A DNA stretch of 64,000 bases. It comes from Vibrio sp. D404a (GTDB lineage Bacteria > Pseudomonadota > Gammaproteobacteria > Enterobacterales > Vibrionaceae). The position numbers and the translations under genes are program-made. Under the pieces are notes generated by a model that saw nothing but the letters and a program-made list of their open reading frames with translations, was not told where the DNA came from and did not search any database. Of the stretch, positions 27,801 through 35,799 are shown piece by piece. Each line of letters opens with the position of its first letter. Within the stretch, counting starts at the first letter, position 1. The DNA lies in the NCBI RefSeq assembly GCF_030248535.1, contig NZ_JAHGAJ010000014.1:124001-188000 (forward strand), read 5' to 3'.

Positions 27801-28679
27801 CTAGAAATCGAAAAGATAATCGCTGATCTTATCCGCTAACCAATTCATACCTGGATGCTCTGCCATGCCAGCTGCGGTAAACATGCAGTAATCTTCTTGG
27901 GTTAAACCGTAAGTGTGTTTGATAACCGAGAGTTTCTGCTCGCGAAGTAGGTGGCGAATCAATGGCTCTGGCATTACGCCCCATGCGTCTTCTCTCATTA
28001 TGGTATCGAGCATGTAGTCAAAGCTTGAAAAACCAATATAGCGGCGCGAGAAGGGGTCTAATACCGGGTTATCCTTTTCATTAAGATAAACCATGGTCGC
28101 TTGCATCGAGTTACGTAGCACTTCATCAGATACTCGGCGCATCTGGCTCAATGCATGCCCCTTCTGACAGACCGACATCATGCGAATCTTACCAAGTGGG
28201 TTATAGAGAATCCTTGGATCGTCTACACGCTCGTAATCAACACCAAATGCAAAATCGACCTGCTGAGTTTCAACTAGGTTGGCTAAATCACCACTGGACG
28301 CGAGCACAATATTAAATGAAGTAGAAGCGTAGCGATTGTTGAGCTTGTGCGATAGGTCTTGCCACATTTCATCAGGCAGTGAATCGTCACGGGCAATCCA
28401 GATCTCGGCGTTAAACTCACCTGAAACGTGCAAACAGGTTTGTTTAATACGAGCCGCTGTTACCAGCATTCCTTCACAGTCTTTGTAGATGGCTTTTCCC
28501 GCTTCTGACAATTCAACATGGTTCCCGCTGCGAACAAACAGTTCAACGTCCAACTCTTTTTCAAGCGCTTTGATCGACATGCTGAGCTTCGTTCGGTTGC
28601 ATTCGAGTTGGCGTGCAGCCTCTGAGACAGAGCCGAGGTCTGCAACGGAGCAAAAGGCTTGGATTTGAGACAAGTTCAT
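27801..28679 (-). CDS. LysR family transcriptional regulator
   Basis: The 292-residue protein has the N-terminal LysR helix-turn-helix (AFCSVADLGSVSEAARQLECNRTKLSMSI, split over about residues 9-40) followed by an effector domain. It is divergent from the methyltransferase gene at 28842 with a 162-base gap, so that gene is a possible target. The effector is unknown. Length is normal for the family. Confidence 0.88.
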   Translation of the reverse strand: MNLSQIQAFCSVADLGSVSEAARQLECNRTKLSMSIKALEKELDVELFVRSGNHVELSEAGKAIYKDCEGMLVTAARIKQTCLHVSGEFNAEIWIARDDSLPDEMWQDLSHKLNNRYASTSFNIVLASSGDLANLVETQQVDFAFGVDYERVDDPRILYNPLGKIRMMSVCQKGHALSQMRRVSDEVLRNSMQATMVYLNEKDNPVLDPFSRRYIGFSSFDYMLDTIMREDAWGVMPEPLIRHLLREQKLSVIKHTYGLTQEDYCMFTAAGMAEHPGMNWLADKISDYLFDF

Positions 28680-28841
28680 AGATTTTCCAGAATGACCGAG
28701 AATCGTAGTATTTATATGTGAATATTGTGCTGACTCTCTTAGAAATAGTCCATCATTGCATGATAACTCTATGACGAATGGATTAATTTAGTTTAATCTG
28801 AGAGGGTTCCGAACGTACAAGAAGTAAAGATGGAGGCCATG

Positions 28842-29441
28842 ATGGCGAAACAATGGGACGAGTATGCAAAAGACTGGGAAAATGACCCTACAGCGGCTGA
28901 ATTTGCAAAAGCCGTATTTGACCAGTTAAGCCAACTCGTTAATCTAAACGGAACCCGTGTCCTTGACTTTGGTTGTGGCACCGGTCTGCTTAGCCAAAAA
29001 GTGTCCCCTTTTGCAAAAGAGATTATTGCTTTAGATTTCTCTGAAGCCATGATTGAAGAACTCGACAAAAAAGAGCTACCCAATGTAGAGCCCGTTGTTG
29101 ATATTCTTTCTCGTGGTTTAGCAGCACAACACCCTGCATTTCGAAAGCAATTTGACGTCGTAGTCGCTTCTTCGGTGTGTGGGTTTATTCCTAACCTACA
29201 AGACACTGTCAGTTTGATTTACACACTGTTAGAAGAAGACGGACTATTTGTTCATTGGGATTGGTGTGTAGAGAGTGACGACGAAGCGTCAGGTTTGACA
29301 CTGAGCCGTTCAGAAAACGTGTTGAGTGCGGCAGGTTTCTCAGACGTAGAAGTAGCGGTACCGTTTTCGATTGATACCCCTCAGGGTAAATTAAAGGTAC
29401 TTATGGGCGTTGGGCGCAAGCAGTCTTACCACCCATACTAA
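28842..29441 (+). CDS. class I SAM-dependent methyltransferase
   Basis: The 199-residue protein has the Rossmann motif I RVLDFGCGTGLLSQKV (about residues 38-53), the acidic motif II region IIALDFSEAMIEEL and a later VVVASSVCGFIPNL strand. Substrate is not evident; small-molecule methylation is usual for stand-alone members. I chose the third in-frame ATG (28842) because GGAGG lies 5 bases before it and would overlap the earlier start codons. It is divergent from the LysR gene. Confidence 0.87.
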   Translation: MAKQWDEYAKDWENDPTAAEFAKAVFDQLSQLVNLNGTRVLDFGCGTGLLSQKVSPFAKEIIALDFSEAMIEELDKKELPNVEPVVDILSRGLAAQHPAFRKQFDVVVASSVCGFIPNLQDTVSLIYTLLEEDGLFVHWDWCVESDDEASGLTLSRSENVLSAAGFSDVEVAVPFSIDTPQGKLKVLMGVGRKQSYHPY

Positions 29442-29475
29442 ATCACGCTAATGCGTTGATACTAAAAGATAGACT

Positions 29476-29510
29476 AAACCCATGCTGTTATTCAGTGTGG
29501 GTTTTCTTTT
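29476..29510 (+). terminator. rho-independent terminator of the methyltransferase gene
   Basis: AAACCCATGCTG pairs with CAGTGTGGGTTT through a 12-base stem with two G-U pairs, followed by a T-rich tail. Confidence 0.7.
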
Positions 29511-29557
29511 GCCCGCTATATCGGCTTTCGTGACTCCCTCCTAGGTATATATATTCG

Positions 29558-29603
29558 TTTCCATTTTGGAAATATAGGCTTAATTAAATTTCAATAGTGG
29601 AAA
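29558..29603. promoter_or_regulatory. paired TTTC-N7-GAAA elements upstream of yjjI
   Basis: TTTCCATTTTGGAAA (29558-29572, a perfect palindrome) and TTTCAATAGTGGAAA (29589-29603) share the pattern TTTC-N7-GAAA, with centres 31 bases apart, about three helical turns. They lie 50-95 bases before the yjjI start. They look like two operator sites for one dimeric regulator, possibly one of the nearby LysR proteins; this is inference. Confidence 0.5.
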
Positions 29604-29652
29604 CTAAATAACTCTCATAGAATAAGCCCATACAAAACTAAAGGGTTTTATC

Positions 29653-31209
29653 ATGAGCCACCAAACACCGTCATCACCAATGTCTGAGCTTCAGCAGCGT
29701 TTCCACACTATCATTTCGGATGCCAATTTATCCGCCAAGCAGAAGTCGAGCTATCTCGCTCTAGAGGCAGAAGCAAGCCTACCTTATATGCCAATCAGTC
29801 AAGAGGCTGAGCTAGCGCTAAAAGAGGGTGTATTGTGTGACATGTTTGAAGGCCATGCACCGTTTAAGCCGCGCTATGTCCTGCCAGACTATTCTAAATA
29901 CTTATATCAAGGCTCAGAGTATTTAGAGCTTGGCGCGGCGACTAACCTGGATGAAGCGCTCAATATGTTGACGATCATCTACCATCACGTGCCGTCTGTA
30001 ACATCGATTCCTGTTTACCTTGGTCAACTTGACGATGTGTTGATGCCATTCGTTGGAGATCTAACCGATGAGCAAATCTACCAAAAGTTGAAGCTATTCT
30101 GGATCATGCTCGATCGCACACTGCCGGATGCCTTCATGCATGTAAATATTGGCCCTGCGGACAACATCATCTGTCGTACGATCCTACGTGTAGATGCTGA
30201 GCTTAAACAGATCGCTCCGAACTTGACGTTTATGTATGACCCAGCGGTAACCTCTGATGATCTACTGCGTCAAGCAGCAAGCAACATCTGTGAGTGCAGT
30301 AAGCCACACATTGCGAACTACCCAGCACATGCTGCTGCTTATGGTGATAAACGCTTTGGCATTGTGAGCTGTTACAACTCCCTTCCGCTGGCGGGTGGTT
30401 CTAACACGCTAGTACGCATGAATCTTAAAGAAGTGGCGTTGAAAGCGGAAAACCGTGACGACTTCTTGAATCAAGTCCTACCTCACTACGCAAAAGTAAT
30501 GGTTGAGTTGATGGATGCTCGCAGCCGTTTCCTTCATGAAGAGTCGAATTTCTTTGAAGGCTTCCTAACCAAAGAAGGTTTGATTGAAGAGGCTCGATTC
30601 GCACCAATGTTTGGCATTTATGGCATGGCAGAAGCAGTCAATACCTTAATGGAGAAAGAGGGCGTTGACGCTCAATACGGTCACAGTGAAGCGGCGAACA
30701 CACTCGGTCACACGATTTCTGAAAAGCTAGCAGAGATTGTTGAATCGTCACCGGTTCAATATGGCTTGAATGGCAAAGCGTTGCTGCATGCCCAAGGTGG
30801 TATCAGCCTAGACAAAGACGTGACACCGGGCGTACGTATTCCTTACGGCACAGAACCAGATCCGGTCTCTTACGTACGAGCAACCGCAGGTCATCATAAG
30901 TTCTATACATCGGGTATCAGTGACATCTTGACCATTGATGAGACGGTGAAATCGAATCCAGAAGCGATGTTCAACCTGTGTAAAGGGGCAATTCAAGCGG
31001 GCTACCGTGAGTTTACGGCAAACGTTGCATCTAACGATCTGGTTCGCGTGACTGGCTACATGATCAAGCTGTCTGATATCGCTAAATACGATGACGAAGG
31101 ATCACGTACCAATACCACTTTCTTGGGCGCCGAGGCTGCGAAGAACACCGGTATTTTAGAGCGTAAGCCTCGTGTGGCGAGCTTAGAAATGTCACCAACC
31201 TACGAATAA
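29653..31209 (+). CDS. yjjI: YjjI family glycyl radical enzyme
   Basis: The 518-residue protein is collinear with YjjI, a short relative of pyruvate formate-lyase of unknown reaction. Near the C-terminus RVTGYM contains the probable radical-bearing glycine (about residue 468), and a lone cysteine in FGIVSCYNSLP is the candidate active-site thiol. Glycyl radical enzymes are oxygen sensitive, so it should work anaerobically. The activating enzyme is encoded 16 bases downstream, as in E. coli. The substrate is unknown. Confidence 0.9.
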   Translation: MSHQTPSSPMSELQQRFHTIISDANLSAKQKSSYLALEAEASLPYMPISQEAELALKEGVLCDMFEGHAPFKPRYVLPDYSKYLYQGSEYLELGAATNLDEALNMLTIIYHHVPSVTSIPVYLGQLDDVLMPFVGDLTDEQIYQKLKLFWIMLDRTLPDAFMHVNIGPADNIICRTILRVDAELKQIAPNLTFMYDPAVTSDDLLRQAASNICECSKPHIANYPAHAAAYGDKRFGIVSCYNSLPLAGGSNTLVRMNLKEVALKAENRDDFLNQVLPHYAKVMVELMDARSRFLHEESNFFEGFLTKEGLIEEARFAPMFGIYGMAEAVNTLMEKEGVDAQYGHSEAANTLGHTISEKLAEIVESSPVQYGLNGKALLHAQGGISLDKDVTPGVRIPYGTEPDPVSYVRATAGHHKFYTSGISDILTIDETVKSNPEAMFNLCKGAIQAGYREFTANVASNDLVRVTGYMIKLSDIAKYDDEGSRTNTTFLGAEAAKNTGILERKPRVASLEMSPTYE

Positions 31210-31225
31210 AAAGTTTTCTGATCTA

Positions 31226-32131
31226 ATGACTCAAATGGCTAGGGTTAATAAAAAAATAAAGGCAGAAAAACAAGCGAAGGTCAGCCGTGTGCTGACCTTT
31301 TCTTGTGTTGATGGACCGGGAAATCGCTTGGTACTGTTTCTGCAAGGCTGCAACTTTGACTGCATTACCTGCCACAACCCGCATACCATCAACCATTGCA
31401 ATCATTGTGGCGATTGTGTCTCACACTGTCCTAGTGAGGCTTTGAGCACAAACCAAGAGACGGGAAGGGTCACATGGCACCCTGAAAAGTGCACCCATTG
31501 CGATAAGTGCATTGATGTGTGTGATCATAAGTCGAGTCCTAAAATCACCACAATGACGGTGTCTGATGTGCTAGAGATCGCAAGAGAGAACCAGTTTTTC
31601 TTAAGTGGTGTGACGATCTCTGGTGGTGAAGCAACAATGCAACTGCCGTTCATTATCGAGCTTTTCAAGGCGATCAAAAATGATCCTCAGTTGTCACATC
31701 TAACCTGTTTTATTGATAGTAATGGAGCGCTCTCACAAGAGGGATGGGCAAAGGTGCTTCCATACCTTGATGGCGCAATGGTCGACCTTAAATCTTGGCA
31801 AAATGAGACGCATCAATGGTTGGTAGGACGTGAGAATCACAGAGTACTCTCCTCAATCAACTTCCTTGCGCAACATGAAAAGCTACACGAGGTGCGCTTA
31901 CTGCATATTCCCGGAAAGAGCGACTTAGATACAGAAGTCGAACAGGTAGGTCGTTATCTTCAATCGTTGCCACAAAGCGTCACGATTCGACTCAATGCGT
32001 TTCAGCACCATGGCGTGGTTGGGGAAGCCTTAAAGTGGCCCAAATGCACCAAGCAGCAAATGAATGAGTTCCATGACCAATTGTTTATGTTTGTGCAAAG
32101 GCCGATGCTAACGCCGCAAGTTTATACCTAA
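31226..32131 (+). CDS. yjjW: YjjW family glycyl radical enzyme activase
   Basis: The 301-residue radical SAM protein has the cluster motif CNFDCITC (CX3CX2C) and an inserted ferredoxin-like segment with two further four-cysteine groups (CNHCGDCVSHCP and CTHCDKCIDVCD). GGEA follows as the SAM-binding signature. It should install the glycyl radical on YjjI. No good ribosome binding site precedes the ATG, so translation may be coupled to yjjI. Its TAA abuts the stop codon of the convergent LysR gene with no gap. Confidence 0.9.
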   Translation: MTQMARVNKKIKAEKQAKVSRVLTFSCVDGPGNRLVLFLQGCNFDCITCHNPHTINHCNHCGDCVSHCPSEALSTNQETGRVTWHPEKCTHCDKCIDVCDHKSSPKITTMTVSDVLEIARENQFFLSGVTISGGEATMQLPFIIELFKAIKNDPQLSHLTCFIDSNGALSQEGWAKVLPYLDGAMVDLKSWQNETHQWLVGRENHRVLSSINFLAQHEKLHEVRLLHIPGKSDLDTEVEQVGRYLQSLPQSVTIRLNAFQHHGVVGEALKWPKCTKQQMNEFHDQLFMFVQRPMLTPQVYT

Positions 32132-33055
32132 TTAAGCTTGATTCTCTTGCTCAATAAACTGATCACACAACCACTTCATTGCTTGGTCGTTCATGTTCGG
32201 TCGGTTCCACACCAAGCTATACGCTACCTTGCCATAATCGAAGGGTAATGGTTTCGCAACTAACCCTTTGGCTTGTAGTGCTTTCTGCGACCAGAGCTTG
32301 GAGCAGGTGAACAAGTAGGGTGTCTGGTGGCACAGCACGGCGGCTGAACCAAAGTCCGCGACTGATATCGCGACATCGCGCGGTTTGTGGCACTGAACCA
32401 AGTTCTGTTCAAAAAAGGGCTGCGACAGCTCATTATCAAAAATGCCAATGTGCTTGTAGTTCAAGTAATCATCGATCGTTAGCTCGGCATTCGCGAGGGG
32501 ATGGTCTGCTCCCATCAGACAAACCATTTCGTCAGAGAGCAGCGTCTTCCAGACAAGTTCTTTATTTTCGGTTGGTGGTTGAGAAATATCATGAGGCAGC
32601 AAAATCGCATTCACCTTTCCACTCAGCAGTGCATCGAAGCCAAATTGCTGCTTCGAATAGACCTTCAGCGCTGCATTCGGAGCTAACTGAGTGGTGATCT
32701 GGCTGATGATGTGTGAAAACACCTCGAAGGTACTCTCGCGCATGGATAACGTAAAGCTGCCTTGATACGTCTCAGGGACAAAGTTTTTCTCATGCAGCAA
32801 TCCATTCATACTCGATAAAATGGCATGTACGGTTGGCGCGATTTGAAGAGCAAATGGGGTAGGGATGAGCTTAGTACCGTCGCGGTAGAAAAGCTCATCA
32901 TCAACAATCTCTCTAAGCTGAGAAAGTGTTTTACTGACACTGGATGGAGTAACGAACAACTGCTCTGCCGTTTGAGTCACGCTGTGTGTATTAAGCATCA
33001 CGTGCAGAACAGTAAGGTGTTTTAGGCTAACACGCGAGAGGTGGAGGTAATCCAT
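32132..33055 (-). CDS. LysR family transcriptional regulator
   Basis: The 307-residue protein has a LysR helix-turn-helix (LHVMLNTHSVTQTAEQLF then VTPSSVSKTLSQL, about residues 17-50) and a typical effector domain. It is convergent with yjjW and sits 34 bases after the HMG-CoA reductase gene on the same strand, so it may be read through from it. Either neighbour could be a target. The effector is unknown. Confidence 0.88.
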   Translation of the reverse strand: MDYLHLSRVSLKHLTVLHVMLNTHSVTQTAEQLFVTPSSVSKTLSQLREIVDDELFYRDGTKLIPTPFALQIAPTVHAILSSMNGLLHEKNFVPETYQGSFTLSMRESTFEVFSHIISQITTQLAPNAALKVYSKQQFGFDALLSGKVNAILLPHDISQPPTENKELVWKTLLSDEMVCLMGADHPLANAELTIDDYLNYKHIGIFDNELSQPFFEQNLVQCHKPRDVAISVADFGSAAVLCHQTPYLFTCSKLWSQKALQAKGLVAKPLPFDYGKVAYSLVWNRPNMNDQAMKWLCDQFIEQENQA

Positions 33056-33089
33056 CAGTGCTCCAGAAAGGATTGATTCAGACTGGATT

Positions 33090-34349
33090 CTAACGCGCTA
33101 GCTTGTGATGAGCACGAGAAAAATGTCCAGCACAAAACGCACCCACAATCGAGAGCTCACCCGCTAAACACAGAGCCGCGCACACCTCAGCCAAAGCCTG
33201 TGAGTTACCATTACCGTGTAAGCCTAATAGGTCTAGACACGCTTTCTGACTTGGTAAGCCAGTACCGCCGCCGACAGTACCTAACATTAGGTTCGGTAGC
33301 GTTACGCTCGCGTACAGGCCGCCTTCTTTGTTGAGCTCCATGCGAGTCATACCAATCGCGGATTCTGCAACGCAAGCCGCATCTTGGCCGCAGGCAATGT
33401 AAAGTGCGGCTAGTGCGTTAGCGTAGTGGGCATTGATGCCAATAGTGCCACTTAATGCTCCTCCCACCGTGGTCATTTGACCAAATTGAACCATTTTCTC
33501 AGGCGTGGTGTGCAGGTACTTTTCAACCAATTTGGCAGGGATGTTGATTTCAGCCGTAACTTTTTTGCCACGCACACTGCGAAGGGTTTGAGTGTTGGCC
33601 TTTTTATCACCAGAGAGATTACCATCGAGGAACGCATGATTTGGTTCAACTGGCGTGTGCTCGATGATGTATTCGAATACCGCGTTGGTAGCAATGGTCA
33701 CCATGTTTTGACCAGAAGCATCGCCAGTTAGGAATTCAAACACGAGGTAGACGTGGTTACCCTCGATATTACAGCTAATATCCGTGAGCTTACCGTGTGA
33801 AGTTGTAGACTCAGCCAATACCTTAAAGTGGTCATACTGTGTGACCACCCAAGCCACAAACTGTCCTGCCTCGGCCAAGCTTTGAAAAGCGAAACCCGGT
33901 GTTCGAGTTACCCCTTCATTCAGCAGCATTGCGCTAGCGCCACCGCAGGCTGAAATGAGCTTAGAACCACGATTGTAAGAGGCAACCAGTGCCGCTTCAG
34001 TCGTCGCTAGTGGGACTAAGTAATCCCCTTCGGCAAATAGGCCATTAACGCGTAGTGGTCCTGCAATACCGACAGGCACTTTAACTGTACCAATGAAGTG
34101 TTCGATGTTTTTCTCGTACGCAGAGAACTGCGCCAAAGTATGAGTATCAAGCAACTCAGCTTGGCTTTTTGGGTTATCGAGTGCTGTCCAACGGCGAGTC
34201 AGATTTTTTTCAGTCAAGTAAGGGCTAGGCGTCAGCTTCTTAGTTGGCTTTTCAAAATGAGGTTGCAGCTTTTGTTCTAATTCTTCTGCGGTGATATCGC
34301 CACCTAAAATTGAAACATAGTCACGACGGTGCAGGTTGAGTTTTGGCAT
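33090..34349 (-). CDS. hydroxymethylglutaryl-CoA reductase
   Basis: The 419-residue protein is an HMG-CoA reductase: FIGTVKVPVGIAGPL for substrate, the catalytic glutamate region ATTEAALVASYNRGSK, a DASGQNM stretch where most relatives have DAMGxN, and GTVGGGTGLPSQKACLDLLG towards the C-terminus. A histidine near the end (GHFSRAHHK) fits the catalytic base. It would reduce HMG-CoA to mevalonate with NAD(P)H. Vibrios make isoprenoids by the MEP pathway, and no other mevalonate gene is in this window. V. cholerae carries a homologue on its second chromosome. Confidence 0.92.
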   Translation of the reverse strand: MPKLNLHRRDYVSILGGDITAEELEQKLQPHFEKPTKKLTPSPYLTEKNLTRRWTALDNPKSQAELLDTHTLAQFSAYEKNIEHFIGTVKVPVGIAGPLRVNGLFAEGDYLVPLATTEAALVASYNRGSKLISACGGASAMLLNEGVTRTPGFAFQSLAEAGQFVAWVVTQYDHFKVLAESTTSHGKLTDISCNIEGNHVYLVFEFLTGDASGQNMVTIATNAVFEYIIEHTPVEPNHAFLDGNLSGDKKANTQTLRSVRGKKVTAEINIPAKLVEKYLHTTPEKMVQFGQMTTVGGALSGTIGINAHYANALAALYIACGQDAACVAESAIGMTRMELNKEGGLYASVTLPNLMLGTVGGGTGLPSQKACLDLLGLHGNGNSQALAEVCAALCLAGELSIVGAFCAGHFSRAHHKLAR

Positions 34350-34515
34350 AATTATTATTGGTACAGTTGGAACAGCAAGAGATATTTTGCGGTGATTCTA
34401 CCGAGTAATGAGTGAGAAACAAGCGCCAGATATAATGAGTTACAGTTTGTTCAGCAATAGAAGCGGAAACGCGGACTTTTGTGTGAGGGTTATGGTCAGG
34501 CTGTTAAGCACCATA

Positions 34516-34836
34516 TTAGATGTGAATGTCTAACAGGCTTCCAATGGCTTCGTTTTGACGCTCTATAACGGATGCACCAACACGATTGTAGCTGGCACTT
34601 TGAGTGAGTTTGACTAAGGCGTCACTGTGAGAGGGCATGGGTTCGCTGACGGTTTCTTTTTGAAGCGGGTCTGCGGTTGGGAGTTGATTGAAGCTGAGAT
34701 CGCTTTTCGGCGTCATCTCTTGCTCTAATTGAGGTTCATTCTGCGCGAGCTGATTGAGTTCCACAGCGGCTTCTTCCGCCATGTTCGCAGACTGCTGCAT
34801 GATTGCGTAGCCAGAATGTATTCCTGAAATTGACAT
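34516..34836 (-). CDS. hypothetical protein with flagellar-rod-like ends
   Basis: The 106-residue protein starts MSISGIHSGYAIMQQSANMAE and ends with LVKLTQSASYNRVGASVIE then ALGSLLDI-like residues. The two ends weakly recall the N- and C-terminal helices of flagellar rod and hook proteins, joined by a polar linker. There is no signal peptide. GAGGG precedes the ATG. No flagellar genes are nearby. The similarity is by eye and may be convergent amphipathic helix composition. Confidence 0.6.
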   Translation of the reverse strand: MSISGIHSGYAIMQQSANMAEEAAVELNQLAQNEPQLEQEMTPKSDLSFNQLPTADPLQKETVSEPMPSHSDALVKLTQSASYNRVGASVIERQNEAIGSLLDIHI

Positions 34837-34910
34837 GCAATGCCCTCGTTAAATCCTTACCTTGAGTTTAGGTTGGCTAATATTTGAACGCAACAAAAAT
34901 ATGATACTTG

Positions 34911-34966
34911 TGAGCAAGTTAGATATTTATAAGTGAGTGAGACAATTATGAGCAAGCTAGATATTG
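34911..34966 (+). repeat. 38-base direct repeat at a broken gene start
   Basis: TGAGCAAGTTAGATATTT (34911-34928) and TGAGCAAGCTAGATATTG (34949-34966) differ at two positions and are offset by 38 bases. Both copies would encode SKLDI after a start codon. This is a local duplication of the 5' end of the adjacent gene remnant. Confidence 0.6.
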
Positions 34967-35153
34967 GTTTAGCGAAAAGAGTTTAACAAGCTATACAAAG
35001 TAGAGAAGTCATACCAAGGTTGAAGGGCTATATCAGGTAGAAAAAGCCAAACAGGACTAAACTAGTGTTGCTGGAGATATTGGCGTCAAAGCCAGTGACG
35101 CAGTTTCTGAGTTTTTCTTAGAGGGTGGCGCAGTGTTTGGAGCGGGTGATTAA
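34948..35153 (+). pseudogene. decayed remnant of a small unknown gene
   Basis: Three consecutive frames give protein-like fragments: MSKLDIGLAKRV, then KLYKVEKSYQG, then VEGLYQVEKAKQD, a stop at 35058, and TSVAGDIGVKASDAVSEF with a tail FLEGGAVFGAGD to a TAA at 35151. Together they look like one protein of about 65 residues broken by two frame changes and one in-frame stop. The internal KLYKVEK/GLYQVEK similarity suggests a repeat. No family is recognised. This is clear decay rather than a single sequencing error. Confidence 0.55.
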
Positions 35154-35185
35154 AAGTGCGGGTGTGTCGTTAATGAGGAAATAAG

Positions 35186-35220
35186 GAGCTGTTTAGTAAT
35201 TATAATTAACTAAACAGCTC
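35186..35220 (-). terminator. inverted repeat spanning a stop codon
   Basis: GAGCTGTTTAGT and ACTAAACAGCTC are perfect 12-base arms around an 11-base AT-rich centre. One arm encodes the last residues and stop of the 57-residue gene. It may act as a terminator or mRNA 3' end, although the T-run is weak. Confidence 0.5.
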
Positions 35221-35379
35221 ACTTAGTGCTTTCATTTCTTCGTCCGTAAGCAAAGGATCTTGCTTGCTTTCGACTTTGTTGTCGATAGTGTCGTCGATTT
35301 CACCTTGAAGAGCGATAAGCTGTTGATTGCTCAAAAGATGAATCTGCTGTTTTAGTGCTTCAAATTGTGTTGCGTTCAT
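35206..35379 (-). CDS. small helical protein, 57 residues
   Basis: This short gene encodes a polar, probably alpha-helical protein (MNATQFEALKQQIHLLSNQQ at the start, then an acidic stretch, then LTDEEMKALSELFS). It has no signal, cysteine or membrane helix. The upstream ribosome binding site is only AGGTCG. It ends in a perfect inverted repeat. No family is recognised; the composition is clearly protein-like. Confidence 0.55.
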   Translation of the reverse strand: MNATQFEALKQQIHLLSNQQLIALQGEIDDTIDNKVESKQDPLLTDEEMKALSELFS

Positions 35380-35667
35380 AAATACGACCTTACATCATCT
35401 AATTACGCTACTGTGAGCATAGTAGCTCAGTGGCATAATTCAAATAAAATGAGAGGAAATTCACCGAATATTTGGTGTTTCCAATTTATAAGACAACTAT
35501 AAGTTTACGTGACCAAATTTTGTCCGAGAAATGTCAGGCAAAGTTAGTGCTCGGTCAATCAAAGTCAGAGAATTCCGACAATGTAAATTTTGATGAGGCC
35601 AGTAATGACGGGGCTTGAAGGGCTTTATTGCATAAGTGTTTGATTTTTATGACAGTCGCTCAAAAGC
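35380..35667. other. gene-free stretch beside the YccS-like gene
   Basis: With the hairpin that follows, about 420 bases lack a supported gene. The 64-codon plus-strand ORF at 35628-35822 overlaps the hairpin and the end of the YccS-like gene and is not convincing. No other element is seen. Confidence 0.35.
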
Positions 35668-35708
35668 AAAAAGATAGTCAAAAACGGCGTGTTTTTGAGC
35701 TATCTTTC
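35668..35708 (-). terminator. long hairpin terminator of the YccS-like gene
   Basis: AAAGATAGTCAAAAAC pairs with GTTTTTGAGCTATCTTT as a 16-base stem with one bulged base. On the minus strand a short T-run follows. It lies about 90 bases past the stop of the YccS-like gene. Confidence 0.65.
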
Positions 35709-35799
35709 TGTTTGTTAAACGCTTTTTTGATGCCTCGCTTTTGTCCGACATTTGACTGCTTTATGTTCGAAGTGCGACGGCTTTGTATTCAATATGCAA

